Shown here one piece after another: positions 15,634 through 24,214 of a stretch of DNA of 24,325 bases (positions are counted from its first letter, which is position 1; each line of letters begins with the position of its first letter). The notes beneath the pieces are model-generated. The model was not told the origin of the DNA. It ran no database searches and worked only from the letters and a program-made list of their open reading frames with translations. The translations under genes and the position numbers were made by a program. Source of the DNA: a virus; IMG/VR virus record IMGVR_UViG_3300020471_001410, positions 1-24,325 of that record; one strand, given 5' to 3'.

Positions 15634-15915
15634 CTAACCGATAGCTACCCCAGTTACAGTCATATCGTCTTCTAGATCGACCGCGACAGTAGCATTGGTC
15701 CAGCTAGTTTGAGCTGCTGTTACCATTGCTGTATTTACGTTCTCTCCAAAACCAGACGTTAAGTTTGTTCCAGTAATTGCAATATGCTTAGTTCCGTCCA
15801 TTAAAAATATCTTGGCTGCTGTAGACGAGTTGGTCTCAGCAAACAAAATCTTATCTATTGCGATGTGTACATTTCCAGCATCCGCTGAAGTGCTAATAGT
15901 TATGTATTTTGCCAT
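15634..15915 (-). CDS. Small beta-rich virion-module protein, unknown function
   Basis: A 93-aa protein, MAKYITISTSADAGNVHIAI at the start, then strands IFLMDGTKHIAIT, a Gly/Asn turn (TSGFGENVNTAM), a short helix (VTAAQTSW) and a final acidic strand pair ending VTGVAIG. It has no Cys, no membrane segment and no catalytic motif. The size, Thr/Ala-rich beta character and position between the capsid and ring genes would suit a capsid decoration or minor structural protein, but I do not recognise a family. It is a one-gene unit: a TATATTTG promoter box lies 31 nt before the ATG and a strong terminator follows the stop. That arrangement suggests abundant, separately set expression. Confidence 0.7.
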   Translation of the reverse strand: MAKYITISTSADAGNVHIAIDKILFAETNSSTAAKIFLMDGTKHIAITGTNLTSGFGENVNTAMVTAAQTSWTNATVAVDLEDDMTVTGVAIG

Positions 15916-15945
15916 ATTTAAAAAATTAATGGGTTAAACAAAGTA

Positions 15946-15953
15946 CAAATATA
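15946..15953 (-). promoter_or_regulatory. Bacteroidota-type -7 box before the 93-aa gene
   Basis: The minus strand reads TATATTTG, fitting TAnnTTTG, in the 59-nt gap ahead of the 93-aa gene. It would give a leader of about 25-30 bases. No -33 TTTG is obvious upstream; the region there is a T-run and the end of the 249-aa gene. Confidence 0.45.
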
Positions 15954-15974
15954 CAAAAAATAAAAACGCGGTAT

Positions 15975-16724
15975 TTATACGTTTTTAGATAAATTAGATA
16001 AATGCTTTAATGCCTCCAAACCATCATCAGTTTGGAAATATGATCCTATAATATAAAATGGATCTTCTTGAAAAGGAACATTTAACATTTTCTTTTTATT
16101 TGATGGTGTATTGAACCAAACCTCTTTTTGATTATTACGAAACTGTAATAAGTTTTTATCAAAAAACAATTGAATTTTTGAGTTGAGTTTTAAAGATGGA
16201 TCTTTGAGTAAAGTCAAAAAATCTTTTGGTTGATTCTTTGCAAAAACTAATATGTCTCTTCTTAGTTCTGCTGTAGTAACTTTTGAAATATCATTTTGAA
16301 AAAGCACTCTAGAAATATTTTCTACCTGATCAACTGTAAGCTGTCTTGCTTCTATTAATGCATCCACCTCTTCATTTAGATTATCTACTATTTTAGCAGC
16401 ATCTTTTGCTTTGTCAACTTCTACATATACACGACCTTTACCAGGATGATATTCTAAAAATTTCTGTAATACTTGATTTTCTTTTCTAACGGTTAAAAAC
16501 CCGTTTTCAAAAACGATAGGTTCTAAAATTGCATTATCATCCTGCTCATCCTGAAAAGGTGAGTTCTGATTACGTGCATATCTTAATGCCTTATTAGTAC
16601 CAGTCTCTTCGTCAAACCATAAAAGAGGAAATCTTTGTGTGTGTCTAGATGCTAAAATTAGGGAGAGTGGTGCGCTTTCACGCGTAAGTTTGTAGATTTT
16701 ATCTACATATTTTGAATTTTTCAT
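15975..16724 (-). CDS. Conserved head-module protein of unknown function
   Basis: A 249-aa protein with a basic N-terminus (MKNSKYVDKIYKLTRES), then LWFDEETGTNKALRYARNQN, DDNAILEPIVFENGFLTVRK, LQKFLEYHPGKGRVYVEVDK, a helical middle (DNLNEEVDALIEARQL to TTAELRRDILVFAKNQPKDF) and a C-terminal KEVWFNTPSNKKKMLNVPFQ. I recall similar proteins in the structural clusters of several marine phages, where they are listed as hypothetical. No enzyme motif is seen. It lies between the capsid and ring genes, downstream of the capsid-gene terminator, with no clear promoter of its own, so it may depend on read-through. A head-completion or assembly role is possible but only from position. Confidence 0.6.
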   Translation of the reverse strand: MKNSKYVDKIYKLTRESAPLSLILASRHTQRFPLLWFDEETGTNKALRYARNQNSPFQDEQDDNAILEPIVFENGFLTVRKENQVLQKFLEYHPGKGRVYVEVDKAKDAAKIVDNLNEEVDALIEARQLTVDQVENISRVLFQNDISKVTTAELRRDILVFAKNQPKDFLTLLKDPSLKLNSKIQLFFDKNLLQFRNNQKEVWFNTPSNKKKMLNVPFQEDPFYIIGSYFQTDDGLEALKHLSNLSKNV

Positions 16725-16747
16725 TAGATTAAATTTAAATTTTATAT

Positions 16748-16771
16748 AAAAAAGGGAGCCCGAAGGCTCCC
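16748..16771 (-). terminator. UUCG-tetraloop terminator after the capsid gene
   Basis: On the minus strand GGGAGCC-TTCG-GGCTCCC (16771-16754) forms a 7-bp GC-rich stem closed by a C(UUCG)G tetraloop, the most stable common RNA tetraloop, followed by six T residues (16753-16748). It starts 18 nt after the capsid stop codon. It is the most GC-rich hairpin seen in an intergenic gap of this window. Confidence 0.93.
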
Positions 16772-16789
16772 AAAATTAAACTAAAACTA

Positions 16790-18247
16790 TTACTCTTGGA
16801 AGATAAAGAAGTTGTTTGCACCCATTGTACAAACAGCTCTCTCTGACAAGAAGTTTACCTGCATGTTATCAACGTCACTTGTTCTCGCACCACCAGCTGA
16901 ACCAGTAATCCAAGTTTTGTAACGTCTGTCTTCTGTTTCAGAAGCTCTATATCTAACATGAAGGAATGGTCTTTTAGCGTTTTTACCTAATATTTGGTCA
17001 TAAACGCTAGTAGAACCCGCAGGTACTAATAGACCATTTACTCGTCCTGATCCAGCGCCAGTGGGTAAACCTCCTCGCATAGTAGGATCGTTTAGGTATT
17101 TCCAATCAGTTTTATAGAAGTCATAACCTCTTCTAAAACCTGAAAAACCTAAATTTAGTGCCATTTCTTCGTCATTGTCAAAAAGACCATATGAAGTACC
17201 GCCTGCACCGTAAGCATTTTGTGCGGCTAACATATCGTCTATATCAAAAGCAAACTGTCTGTCAACAAATAAAACGTTTTCTTCAATGGCTCCTTGCTTG
17301 TCAAGTCTGCTGATAACGTTGTCAAAATCTGCTAATACAGTGGGGTTACCACCATCCCAGATGTTTCCTCTTTGTTGTACTGAATAAAAAATTCCATCTG
17401 ATCCAGCACCTGGATTTGCCGCAGCACCTGAGCTTCCTAGTATAGCAGCAGCACCAGAGTTTTGCTCAGCCGGTACAGCTTCAATCATAGCAGTTTCTAG
17501 GTAGTCGTCAAACCTTAACCTAGTTTCGTGCTCTGATTTTAAATACCATAAATATCCGGTTGCTCCATCTTCTGTTGTGATTTCTACCCATCCAATTTGA
17601 GCCATATCAGAACCAGATACATTGTAAGTATCTTTAATAATAATAGGCTTGTTATCGAAGATGAAATCATTAGATTCAAGAGAACCGTCCATTCCGGCAG
17701 TTCCTTTTTTAAATTCAGATCCATAAATAAATACTGTAACATCAGCATTACCTGCGCCGGTACCAGCGGTAACTAAACCACCTGCTTCGTAAAAATCAGC
17801 AGTAAACTGACCTCTACCGCCCGCTGCATTATTAACTGCACTTACAACTGCTTTATTAGATCCTGATCCGTCATTTTGAACAACAACAATAGTTTGTCCA
17901 ACTCTAATTACCTGCTCAGCGGCTGTAGGGTCTAGTGTGTCATTTACTTGAAAAGTAACTTGATCAGCACCTTGAGCACCTGCAGTTCCTACTGAAGTGT
18001 ATTTCGTATGTAATCTACCTTGCTCCGCCCATTTGATAAGGTCAGAGTTAGTAGGCATCTCCGCTCCTACCATTCGTAGAAATGAAGATATTGTTCTATT
18101 TCCATAACGCTCAAATTCTTTTTCATATGTATCAGGTAGATACTGATTTAAAAAGTCAAAGTTAGTTATGTAATTTTCCGCTGTAGGGGTTCTTTCTGAA
18201 CTCGGTGTCAGCGCAAAAGTTGGGGTTGATTTAACTTGTCCCGGCAT
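16790..18247 (-). CDS. Major capsid protein (HK97-fold, crAss-like)
   Basis: A 485-aa protein. The N-terminal region has FLNQYLPDTYEKEFERYGNR and then TISSFLRMVGAEMPTNSDLIKW and AEQGRLHTKYTSVG (about residues 33-90), a block I associate with crAss-like major capsid proteins. Later segments include a Gly/Ala-rich insertion (about 265-285), RGNIWDGGNP, DNVISRLDKQGAIEENVLFVDRQ (about 305-327) and a C-terminus with LHVRYRASETEDRRYKTWIT and LSERAVCTMGANNFFIF. Length fits the family (about 480-510). No cleavable propeptide is evident, and a separate acidic scaffold-like gene precedes it. Codon content is visibly GC-richer than the rest of the window, as expected for a highly expressed gene, and a strong terminator follows directly. 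Each virion should carry hundreds of copies. Confidence 0.85.
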   Translation of the reverse strand: MPGQVKSTPTFALTPSSERTPTAENYITNFDFLNQYLPDTYEKEFERYGNRTISSFLRMVGAEMPTNSDLIKWAEQGRLHTKYTSVGTAGAQGADQVTFQVNDTLDPTAAEQVIRVGQTIVVVQNDGSGSNKAVVSAVNNAAGGRGQFTADFYEAGGLVTAGTGAGNADVTVFIYGSEFKKGTAGMDGSLESNDFIFDNKPIIIKDTYNVSGSDMAQIGWVEITTEDGATGYLWYLKSEHETRLRFDDYLETAMIEAVPAEQNSGAAAILGSSGAAANPGAGSDGIFYSVQQRGNIWDGGNPTVLADFDNVISRLDKQGAIEENVLFVDRQFAFDIDDMLAAQNAYGAGGTSYGLFDNDEEMALNLGFSGFRRGYDFYKTDWKYLNDPTMRGGLPTGAGSGRVNGLLVPAGSTSVYDQILGKNAKRPFLHVRYRASETEDRRYKTWITGSAGGARTSDVDNMQVNFLSERAVCTMGANNFFIFQE

Positions 18248-18269
18248 GATTTTCTAATTTTAAATTAAA

Positions 18270-19439
18270 CTAAGTTTTTTTTATACTTTTAATTCTCAGT
18301 CCATTGCTTGATGGCGATGAAACTGATTTAACTTGAAACCCAGATTTTACTGCTAATTCAGGCGTTTTACGTGTGCTCATATTAATATTTTTAGTTTTAC
18401 GCAAAACATCTTCTGTAGCACTAGACTTTCCTTGCTCATAAAAAAACTGAGCAAATTTTTCAGGGTTCATTGCAATAGCTAAAGATCTGTGGTATCCCTC
18501 TGCATCCTTTAAAAGACCATTTGAATCTAAAAATTTATTCACAAAATTCATAGGAGTCTCTTGTGCCTTTTTTATTTCAGAGGTTGCCCCAGGTGTAAAG
18601 TAAATTTCGCTTTCATCCAAATTAAATTTAAAACCTTTAAATTCATTGTTAAATAATTCATCACTCTTTTTGATAAACCATTCGCTTTTGCGCTGTGCTT
18701 CTTCCTGTTGACTTTGAGCTGATTTAACATATTGCTGATAAGTTTTATATTCTTCAGAATCTGTAAAACTGTTTTCTCTTGACTCAAGAGGCAACTTGTA
18801 CTGTTCTTGTTGATCCTTAAAGAATTTTTTTGCTTTAGCAATAATTTTTTTCTTTGCTAATTTTGTTTTCTTTATTACCGATTCATCGTCTACGTCTTCA
18901 TCATACACATAATCCTCCATTAAGGAATCAATGTCTTCAGGATCCAGACCTTCTTCTGTAATAGTTAGATATTCTTTTAACAAAGCATCAGGATGAAAAT
19001 CTGAATAGTCTCTTTGTAACTTAACAAAGTCTTCTATGCTTCTTCCTGTTTCTTTTTTATATTTAAAGTATGCAGCAACGTCACTTGGCATTTCAGGAGA
19101 TTCCTCCCGAGCCGTAACTAATTCATCTATAGAATTTATCTGCTTACCATATCTGTCTCCAATAAATGAAAGAACTTCTTCTTCGGTCAGAGGTTTGGTT
19201 TCTTCGACTACTTCCTCTTTCACTTCGTCACTAACTTCTTCTTTTTTTGGCTCCTCCGTTTGACTTTCTGTACTTTCGGATTTGCTAGTAGTATCAGTAT
19301 CTTTTTTTTCTACTTCTACTTTGAGGTCTTCTTCAAATTTTAATTCTTGCTGAGCTTCATGCTTTTCTAATAATTCTTGCTCAACTTGTTGTACTGACTT
19401 TTCCTCAACATCAGTTAGTTCTCTTACTTTAATTTCCAT
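18270..19439 (-). CDS. Putative capsid scaffolding protein
   Basis: A 389-aa protein. Residues 1-100 are very rich in Glu, Lys, Thr and Ser (VEEKSVQQVEQELLEKHEAQ, TEEPKKEEVSDEVKEEVVEE), probably disordered. A predominantly helical middle with alternating acidic and basic patches follows (EDIDSLMEDYVYDEDVDD, then KKTKLAKKKIIAKAKKFF at about 190-208). The last part holds PMNFVNKFLDSNGLLKDAEGYHRSLAIAM and a basic Ser/Lys-rich tail (residues 350-389). Acidic helical proteins with a basic C-terminal helix or tail encoded between portal and capsid genes are usually scaffolds, the tail binding the capsid inner face. No protease motif is seen. The gene precedes the capsid gene by 22 nt and has a candidate promoter just upstream. 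Assignment is by composition and position. Confidence 0.65.
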   Translation of the reverse strand: MEIKVRELTDVEEKSVQQVEQELLEKHEAQQELKFEEDLKVEVEKKDTDTTSKSESTESQTEEPKKEEVSDEVKEEVVEETKPLTEEEVLSFIGDRYGKQINSIDELVTAREESPEMPSDVAAYFKYKKETGRSIEDFVKLQRDYSDFHPDALLKEYLTITEEGLDPEDIDSLMEDYVYDEDVDDESVIKKTKLAKKKIIAKAKKFFKDQQEQYKLPLESRENSFTDSEEYKTYQQYVKSAQSQQEEAQRKSEWFIKKSDELFNNEFKGFKFNLDESEIYFTPGATSEIKKAQETPMNFVNKFLDSNGLLKDAEGYHRSLAIAMNPEKFAQFFYEQGKSSATEDVLRKTKNINMSTRKTPELAVKSGFQVKSVSSPSSNGLRIKSIKKT

Positions 19440-19466
19440 TAGATTTAAATTAGATTTTTCTAATTA

Positions 19467-19474
19467 CAAAGTTA
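19467..19474 (-). promoter_or_regulatory. Bacteroidota-type -7 box before scaffold and capsid genes
   Basis: The minus strand reads TAACTTTG, fitting TAnnTTTG, in the very AT-rich 62-nt gap between the portal stop and the scaffold ATG at 19439. It leaves a leader of about 24 bases. A -33 TTTG is not evident. A promoter here would let scaffold and capsid genes be expressed above terminase and portal. Confidence 0.5.
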
Positions 19475-19501
19475 TATAAAAAATATATATGTTTTTAAGA
19501 C

Positions 19502-21937
19502 CTATCTAGGTGAAAACTCTGCCAAATCGAAACCGTCTAAACTATCTTCATTAGATTCAAAGTTTTGCGGGGGAAGGTTGTTTTTTCTTTGATTTATAAG
19601 CTTAGATTGCTCGCTGTTTTGTTGGCTAATTCGTTGGCTTTTTGCATCCTCACGAGATTTTTCTCTATTTGATAAAGCCATACTATCCATATTTCGTAGC
19701 TGTAAGTTGTACTGAAACTCTTGTTCCATCAGCTGACTTTTCAACTGCGCTTCAGATTTATTTCTTTCTATTTCTAATTTTATCTCTCCTTGCTTGTATT
19801 TTAATTTGCTTTGAGTTTCCAAATCTATTTTTTGAATTGCAACCTGAGCAGCTAGCTCTTGCGATTTTAATTGTTGCTGTGCAATCATGGCCTGCTTTTG
19901 CATTTCTCTCTGCTCGTCCTGTTCTTGTTTAGCTTTTCTTTTAACTTTGAGTAACTGATTAGCAAGTTTTAAATTTTTAATTTCTCTTATGTCAATTGCA
20001 TCTTCAAGATTTATATCACCTTTAGACAAAGCCATTTGAATGTTTTCTTCTAGTTTTGCTTGCTGTTCTTCGTCAGGAGAAAGTTCTATAAATACACCAA
20101 AATCGTAAATATATAAATCCGATATTTCTCCAAGTATGCTCACATTATACTTTCCTATTTTATTAATAAAATCATCTTTAAAATCAGAATATTCTAATAT
20201 ATCAGCTACCCTATACGTCAAGGCCTCAGCCAAACTACGATATATGTAAAGACTTCCATCTAATATATGGCGGGTAGCTGTATTGGATGATAATGCTGCT
20301 AATTTTTGAACACCAACCAAGGCGTCTGGATTCGGAGTGGTTCCGTCTCTAGCTTCATTTAAACCAGTAACAGATCTTATCATATCTAAATAATGGTTGT
20401 AGTTTGCAATGAGCATTTGTGTTTTTGATGCACCAGAGTTGCTTGTTAACTGTTGAATAGGAACTCTTCCTTGATTAAACTCCCCTTCTTGAGTATAACT
20501 TCGTCCAACAACGCTACCAGTTTGAAAATACAATCTCAAAGCGTCTTCTGGATTATATGCAGCACCAGTCCCAAGGTCAACTTCATTTAATCCATCTGCA
20601 TCGATATAAACACCATCAGGAACAGTACGAGCTATAACTTGTTGTAACTTTAAATGTGTAATCTGAATCAAATCAGCAAAAGGAATCATTCTTCTTACAA
20701 GAGATTCTATAACACCTTTATACATACGTGGTGCTGCTGCAACATAATTAGGTAAAGCGTGTTGAGAAGAAGACTTAGGTCTTACCATGTTTTTAGCTAG
20801 CTCCCATTTTAGTATTATGTTGGTTCCCATAACCATTACACCATCATACCAGACATCTATGGTTTTTTCTATTTTTTCGAAATTACCTTCATCCATCATC
20901 TCTTCAGGCGGGTTGAAAGTATCGTCTTTTTCGATCATTCGCGTAGCTCCATTATCGTTGATCTTTTTCTTATATACCATTTTTTTAGTGGTCTTATAAT
21001 TAAAATACATCAACGTGCAGGTGTCCCTGTAAAATATATCGTTTTCATAATATTGAGCTGTGTTAAAATAATCATACCAGCTCTGGCTATATTGAGAAAT
21101 AACTTCTAAATCCTCAGTTGTTAAAGTAGTATCTATCTTATTTAATTCAGTAATTGAAACTGTTTTTATTTCGCCCCAATAAAAACAATCTTTAAAAAAT
21201 GGATCTTCAGTATAACTGTAAACTACATTAGCCGGATCAACATAAGAAATTTCTACTCCCGCACCTGCTAAAAATTCATGTTTTGCCATACCAACTCCTA
21301 CTACCATCTGGTCATAGTCAATTCTTTTTCTGATATCTTCATAATGATTTTCAGCAAACATAGTATCTATGGCTTCTTCTTCGGCGATCTCAATAGCAGG
21401 TTTATAATTTAAATTCATGTAAAGTGAAAGCTCTTCATCTGTAGAAGGCAAATCATCGGGGTTCATTATAAAAGGATCAAAACCCGTGTTTTCTTGGACG
21501 GTTGTTAGTATTTCTTTAGCTGCCATTTGACCCTCAACCATATCCTGATACTTGCTTCTTTTTGATTGGGACAAAGCATCTTGAGCATAGGCTTTTACTT
21601 TAAAAAGACGGTCTTGCATACCGTTTACTACAACATCAACAAATTTTGGAAGAATAGGAACTGGAGTCCAATCTAGATTTAAATACGATAAATCACCATC
21701 CACGGCAAGTTCATTTTTATACTTAGCTACGGATTGTTCACCTCTAGCGTACAATCGAAGACGATTAAAATCTCTCCACTGACTGTAATATCGACAACCA
21801 TTTGTGTCTTTACGAAACCATTCGTACTGTATTGCTTGTCCTATCTGTAATCCAAATTCTTTGGTGGCTTTTTCTGAGTCGGAAACAAACTGACTAGGAA
21901 AACCTACAGATGAAATATTAATTTTTACGTCTTCCAT
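19502..21937 (-). CDS. Portal protein (crAss-like)
   Basis: An 811-aa protein. Its N-terminal half has GLQIGQAIQYEWFRKDTNGC, RRYY-like SQWRDFNRLRLYARGEQSVA (about 52-71), SYLNLDWTPVPILPKFVDVV and VNGMQDRLFKV (about 84-114), and IDYDQMVVGVGMAKHEFL then VDPANVVYSYTEDPFFKD (about 205-250). The middle contains NYVAAAPRMYKGVIESLVRR and VTGLNEARDGTTPNPDALVG (about 527-546), as in portal proteins of crAss-like and related phages. Residues 667-770 are a long Gln/Lys/Glu-rich coiled coil, matching the helical barrel that reaches into the capsid. The last residues are acidic (DSLDGFDLAEF). Twelve copies should form the DNA channel and the terminase docking site. The ATG directly follows the terminase stop. 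Length is normal for crAss-like portals and longer than most others. Confidence 0.85.
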   Translation of the reverse strand: MEDVKINISSVGFPSQFVSDSEKATKEFGLQIGQAIQYEWFRKDTNGCRYYSQWRDFNRLRLYARGEQSVAKYKNELAVDGDLSYLNLDWTPVPILPKFVDVVVNGMQDRLFKVKAYAQDALSQSKRSKYQDMVEGQMAAKEILTTVQENTGFDPFIMNPDDLPSTDEELSLYMNLNYKPAIEIAEEEAIDTMFAENHYEDIRKRIDYDQMVVGVGMAKHEFLAGAGVEISYVDPANVVYSYTEDPFFKDCFYWGEIKTVSITELNKIDTTLTTEDLEVISQYSQSWYDYFNTAQYYENDIFYRDTCTLMYFNYKTTKKMVYKKKINDNGATRMIEKDDTFNPPEEMMDEGNFEKIEKTIDVWYDGVMVMGTNIILKWELAKNMVRPKSSSQHALPNYVAAAPRMYKGVIESLVRRMIPFADLIQITHLKLQQVIARTVPDGVYIDADGLNEVDLGTGAAYNPEDALRLYFQTGSVVGRSYTQEGEFNQGRVPIQQLTSNSGASKTQMLIANYNHYLDMIRSVTGLNEARDGTTPNPDALVGVQKLAALSSNTATRHILDGSLYIYRSLAEALTYRVADILEYSDFKDDFINKIGKYNVSILGEISDLYIYDFGVFIELSPDEEQQAKLEENIQMALSKGDINLEDAIDIREIKNLKLANQLLKVKRKAKQEQDEQREMQKQAMIAQQQLKSQELAAQVAIQKIDLETQSKLKYKQGEIKLEIERNKSEAQLKSQLMEQEFQYNLQLRNMDSMALSNREKSREDAKSQRISQQNSEQSKLINQRKNNLPPQNFESNEDSLDGFDLAEFSPR

Positions 21938-24214
21938 CTATTTGATTAATTCACTATAAATACCATTGTTAGCATATCTTGCAAAGTTAAGATTTATTTT
22001 GTTTTGTTTTTGCTCAGGTAAATACAGGTTCTTTTGATTTGCCATAACCGCTAAACCCGAACTAATAGTAGCGTCAAACTTAGTACGATTATTAATATCA
22101 AACCTTGCCCACTCTTCTAATGTTTGTGAAAAATACATCGTTCCCATCTCCGAAGGGTCTCGGTAAGCACCAGATAAATCCAACCCAATATGCTTTTCAA
22201 TGTAAGACTCTATTGCTGAAGCGTGGGATTGCTTAACATCTTCAGAAGTATTTGGTATTCCACCTAATTCTTTTTCTGTTTTTGATAATTTGTTAAAGTG
22301 TTTGTCGGGTCTATTCATGCAAAATCCTCTATATCCTCGGTTCTTAAAATGATACAAAAGTCTAGGCTTATTGTTTTCGATAAGGATAGGCATACTATAA
22401 AACACACAAGCCATCAAAACCTCTTCAAAAAAAACTTCTGCTGTTTGTGGTCTAGCTACATATTCTAAAAAAAACTCATTACTAGGAGCCTCTTCCATAT
22501 TAAACTTTGTCAATCCATGCAAAGCTCCATTAGAACCACGTCCTACCACCGTACCAGATATATCATAGGAATCACATCCAAATGCACCTATATGTTCGTT
22601 AAGTGGAAAATAATGATTATACTTTTTATACTTTTTATTTGTAATATTTTTATTTGGCATCCAAGACACTTTAAATCTTCCTTTGGGGTCAGGGGTAAAT
22701 ATAACTTTAGAATCTTGTATTCCGTTTTCCCAATAAAATCTTCCTCTTGTTACGTGATGTTGAATTATTAAAGAGTCATTATAATCTATCTGTTGATATA
22801 TTTTTGTAAGATTAAATAAAGAAGTCTTACTTTCATCTCTAAATGCATGAGACTCAGTCCTAGGAAATTGTCTATAAAATTCGTTTAAAGCATCAGGATC
22901 ACTTTTAAAGGAATCGACTTCAGCTTGCCAGTAGTCTACTGCACCATTATTTATATACTCGTCATCAACACCCAAAACTTTTGTAGCAGGTTTGTGGAAT
23001 ACTGGCATACCATATTTATCTATAAAGCCTTCCATGTTCCATTCCATCGGGATAAAGAGCGAGTACATGCCACTTTTGGTTTGGCCATTTGTATTTCGTG
23101 TTTCAATATAAGAGTCTTCATAAAGTTTTTTAAAATTATCGCCGCCTTTGCTTAATGAATTAGATGTAGATCCCATCATACATTTACCAATAATTTTACT
23201 TCCAAGACGCAAACAGGTTTTTGTAACTCTCCAATTATTTAAAATATTATTGGGTCTTACCCATTTACCGCTTTCATCGTGAACTAATAAAAGTAACTTT
23301 TCCCCATCATATGAATTTTCATCTGTATTTTTCCAATCTATTGTTGTATCTAAACCATACAATTCATCATCAACAGATTCGTACATATTTTTTTTTGTTA
23401 TTTTAGACGCTGGAACTCTAAAAGCTAATTCAGTTTTAGGTTTGTCCATTCCATCTTGAATAGGCTTGAAAAAGAAAGGCAACCTGTTTGCGATAGGCAC
23501 AACCTTATCTGTAAACATTTTTTTGGCATCCGATCCTGTTTTTGAAAGTATACCAACTCTTGAATCTTTAACTAATGTTCCGGTATTAACACATTCAGAA
23601 GATCCCATAAATGAAAACCCTGATCTTCTAATTTTTAAGTATACTAAACCAAATGATCTTTTGTCAGCTTTACAAGCCTCCCAAAATATAAAAAATATAC
23701 GATTGGCTTCACGAAAATCAGGATATCCAACGTCAATACTTGTCCACTGTAAATACATATAATGTGAACCAGTTATATAAGTTGGCTTGCCATTATTATA
23801 AAACCAATATCCTAACTCTCTATTATCAAATTCTTTTTCAATATAATCTACCCATTTGTTTTTAAAATTACTTGACATTTCATTCCATTGAAATATAGAA
23901 TTTATTCTGCTTAATTCTTTGGGTAAATTTTTTCTTTCCCAATACTGTTGTGATTTGCTTGAAGATCTAGTAAAAATATTTTCAGGCTGTGGTGGCAAAG
24001 CTATATTTAAACCATTAATATTTACTATACTTCCAACTTGACCGGTTTTGCTAATTACTACAATATCATATTGTTCGTTATATCCATAAACCCAAGTTTT
24101 ACCTTTATTTTTTTTTGAAAGAGCAGATGCAGGTATCAGGTTTTTAACTACGTAGAATAATCTATTTTGATCTTCTTTCGGCAAATCCCTGTCTTGTTTC
24201 AACTTTTTGGCCAT
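21938..24214 (-). CDS. Terminase large subunit
   Basis: A 758-aa packaging motor. The ATPase half shows TYITGSHYMYLQWTSIDVGY (about 145-164), a Walker A-like segment KIRRSGFSFMGSSE (about 194-207) without the usual GK[S/T], Walker B LLLLVHDE with D313-E314, and the coupling motif MGSTSN (347-352). The nuclease half (RNase H-like) has GAFGCDSYDIS with D548, PILIENN with E613, and KFDATISSG with D714, the expected metal-binding acidic triad. Length fits crAss-like TerLs (about 700-760 aa). It hydrolyses ATP to fill the capsid through the portal and cuts the concatemer. It is immediately followed by the portal gene and overlaps the end of the preceding ORF by 53 nt. MAKKLKQDRDLPKEDQNRLF is the only plausible N-terminus, because the next ATG lies far inside. 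Confidence 0.92.
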   Translation of the reverse strand: MAKKLKQDRDLPKEDQNRLFYVVKNLIPASALSKKNKGKTWVYGYNEQYDIVVISKTGQVGSIVNINGLNIALPPQPENIFTRSSSKSQQYWERKNLPKELSRINSIFQWNEMSSNFKNKWVDYIEKEFDNRELGYWFYNNGKPTYITGSHYMYLQWTSIDVGYPDFREANRIFFIFWEACKADKRSFGLVYLKIRRSGFSFMGSSECVNTGTLVKDSRVGILSKTGSDAKKMFTDKVVPIANRLPFFFKPIQDGMDKPKTELAFRVPASKITKKNMYESVDDELYGLDTTIDWKNTDENSYDGEKLLLLVHDESGKWVRPNNILNNWRVTKTCLRLGSKIIGKCMMGSTSNSLSKGGDNFKKLYEDSYIETRNTNGQTKSGMYSLFIPMEWNMEGFIDKYGMPVFHKPATKVLGVDDEYINNGAVDYWQAEVDSFKSDPDALNEFYRQFPRTESHAFRDESKTSLFNLTKIYQQIDYNDSLIIQHHVTRGRFYWENGIQDSKVIFTPDPKGRFKVSWMPNKNITNKKYKKYNHYFPLNEHIGAFGCDSYDISGTVVGRGSNGALHGLTKFNMEEAPSNEFFLEYVARPQTAEVFFEEVLMACVFYSMPILIENNKPRLLYHFKNRGYRGFCMNRPDKHFNKLSKTEKELGGIPNTSEDVKQSHASAIESYIEKHIGLDLSGAYRDPSEMGTMYFSQTLEEWARFDINNRTKFDATISSGLAVMANQKNLYLPEQKQNKINLNFARYANNGIYSELIK

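Noticed and set aside
18572-18841. Minus-strand 89-codon frame inside the scaffold gene
   Set aside because: Lys-rich shadow of the scaffold coding sequence with no independent support.
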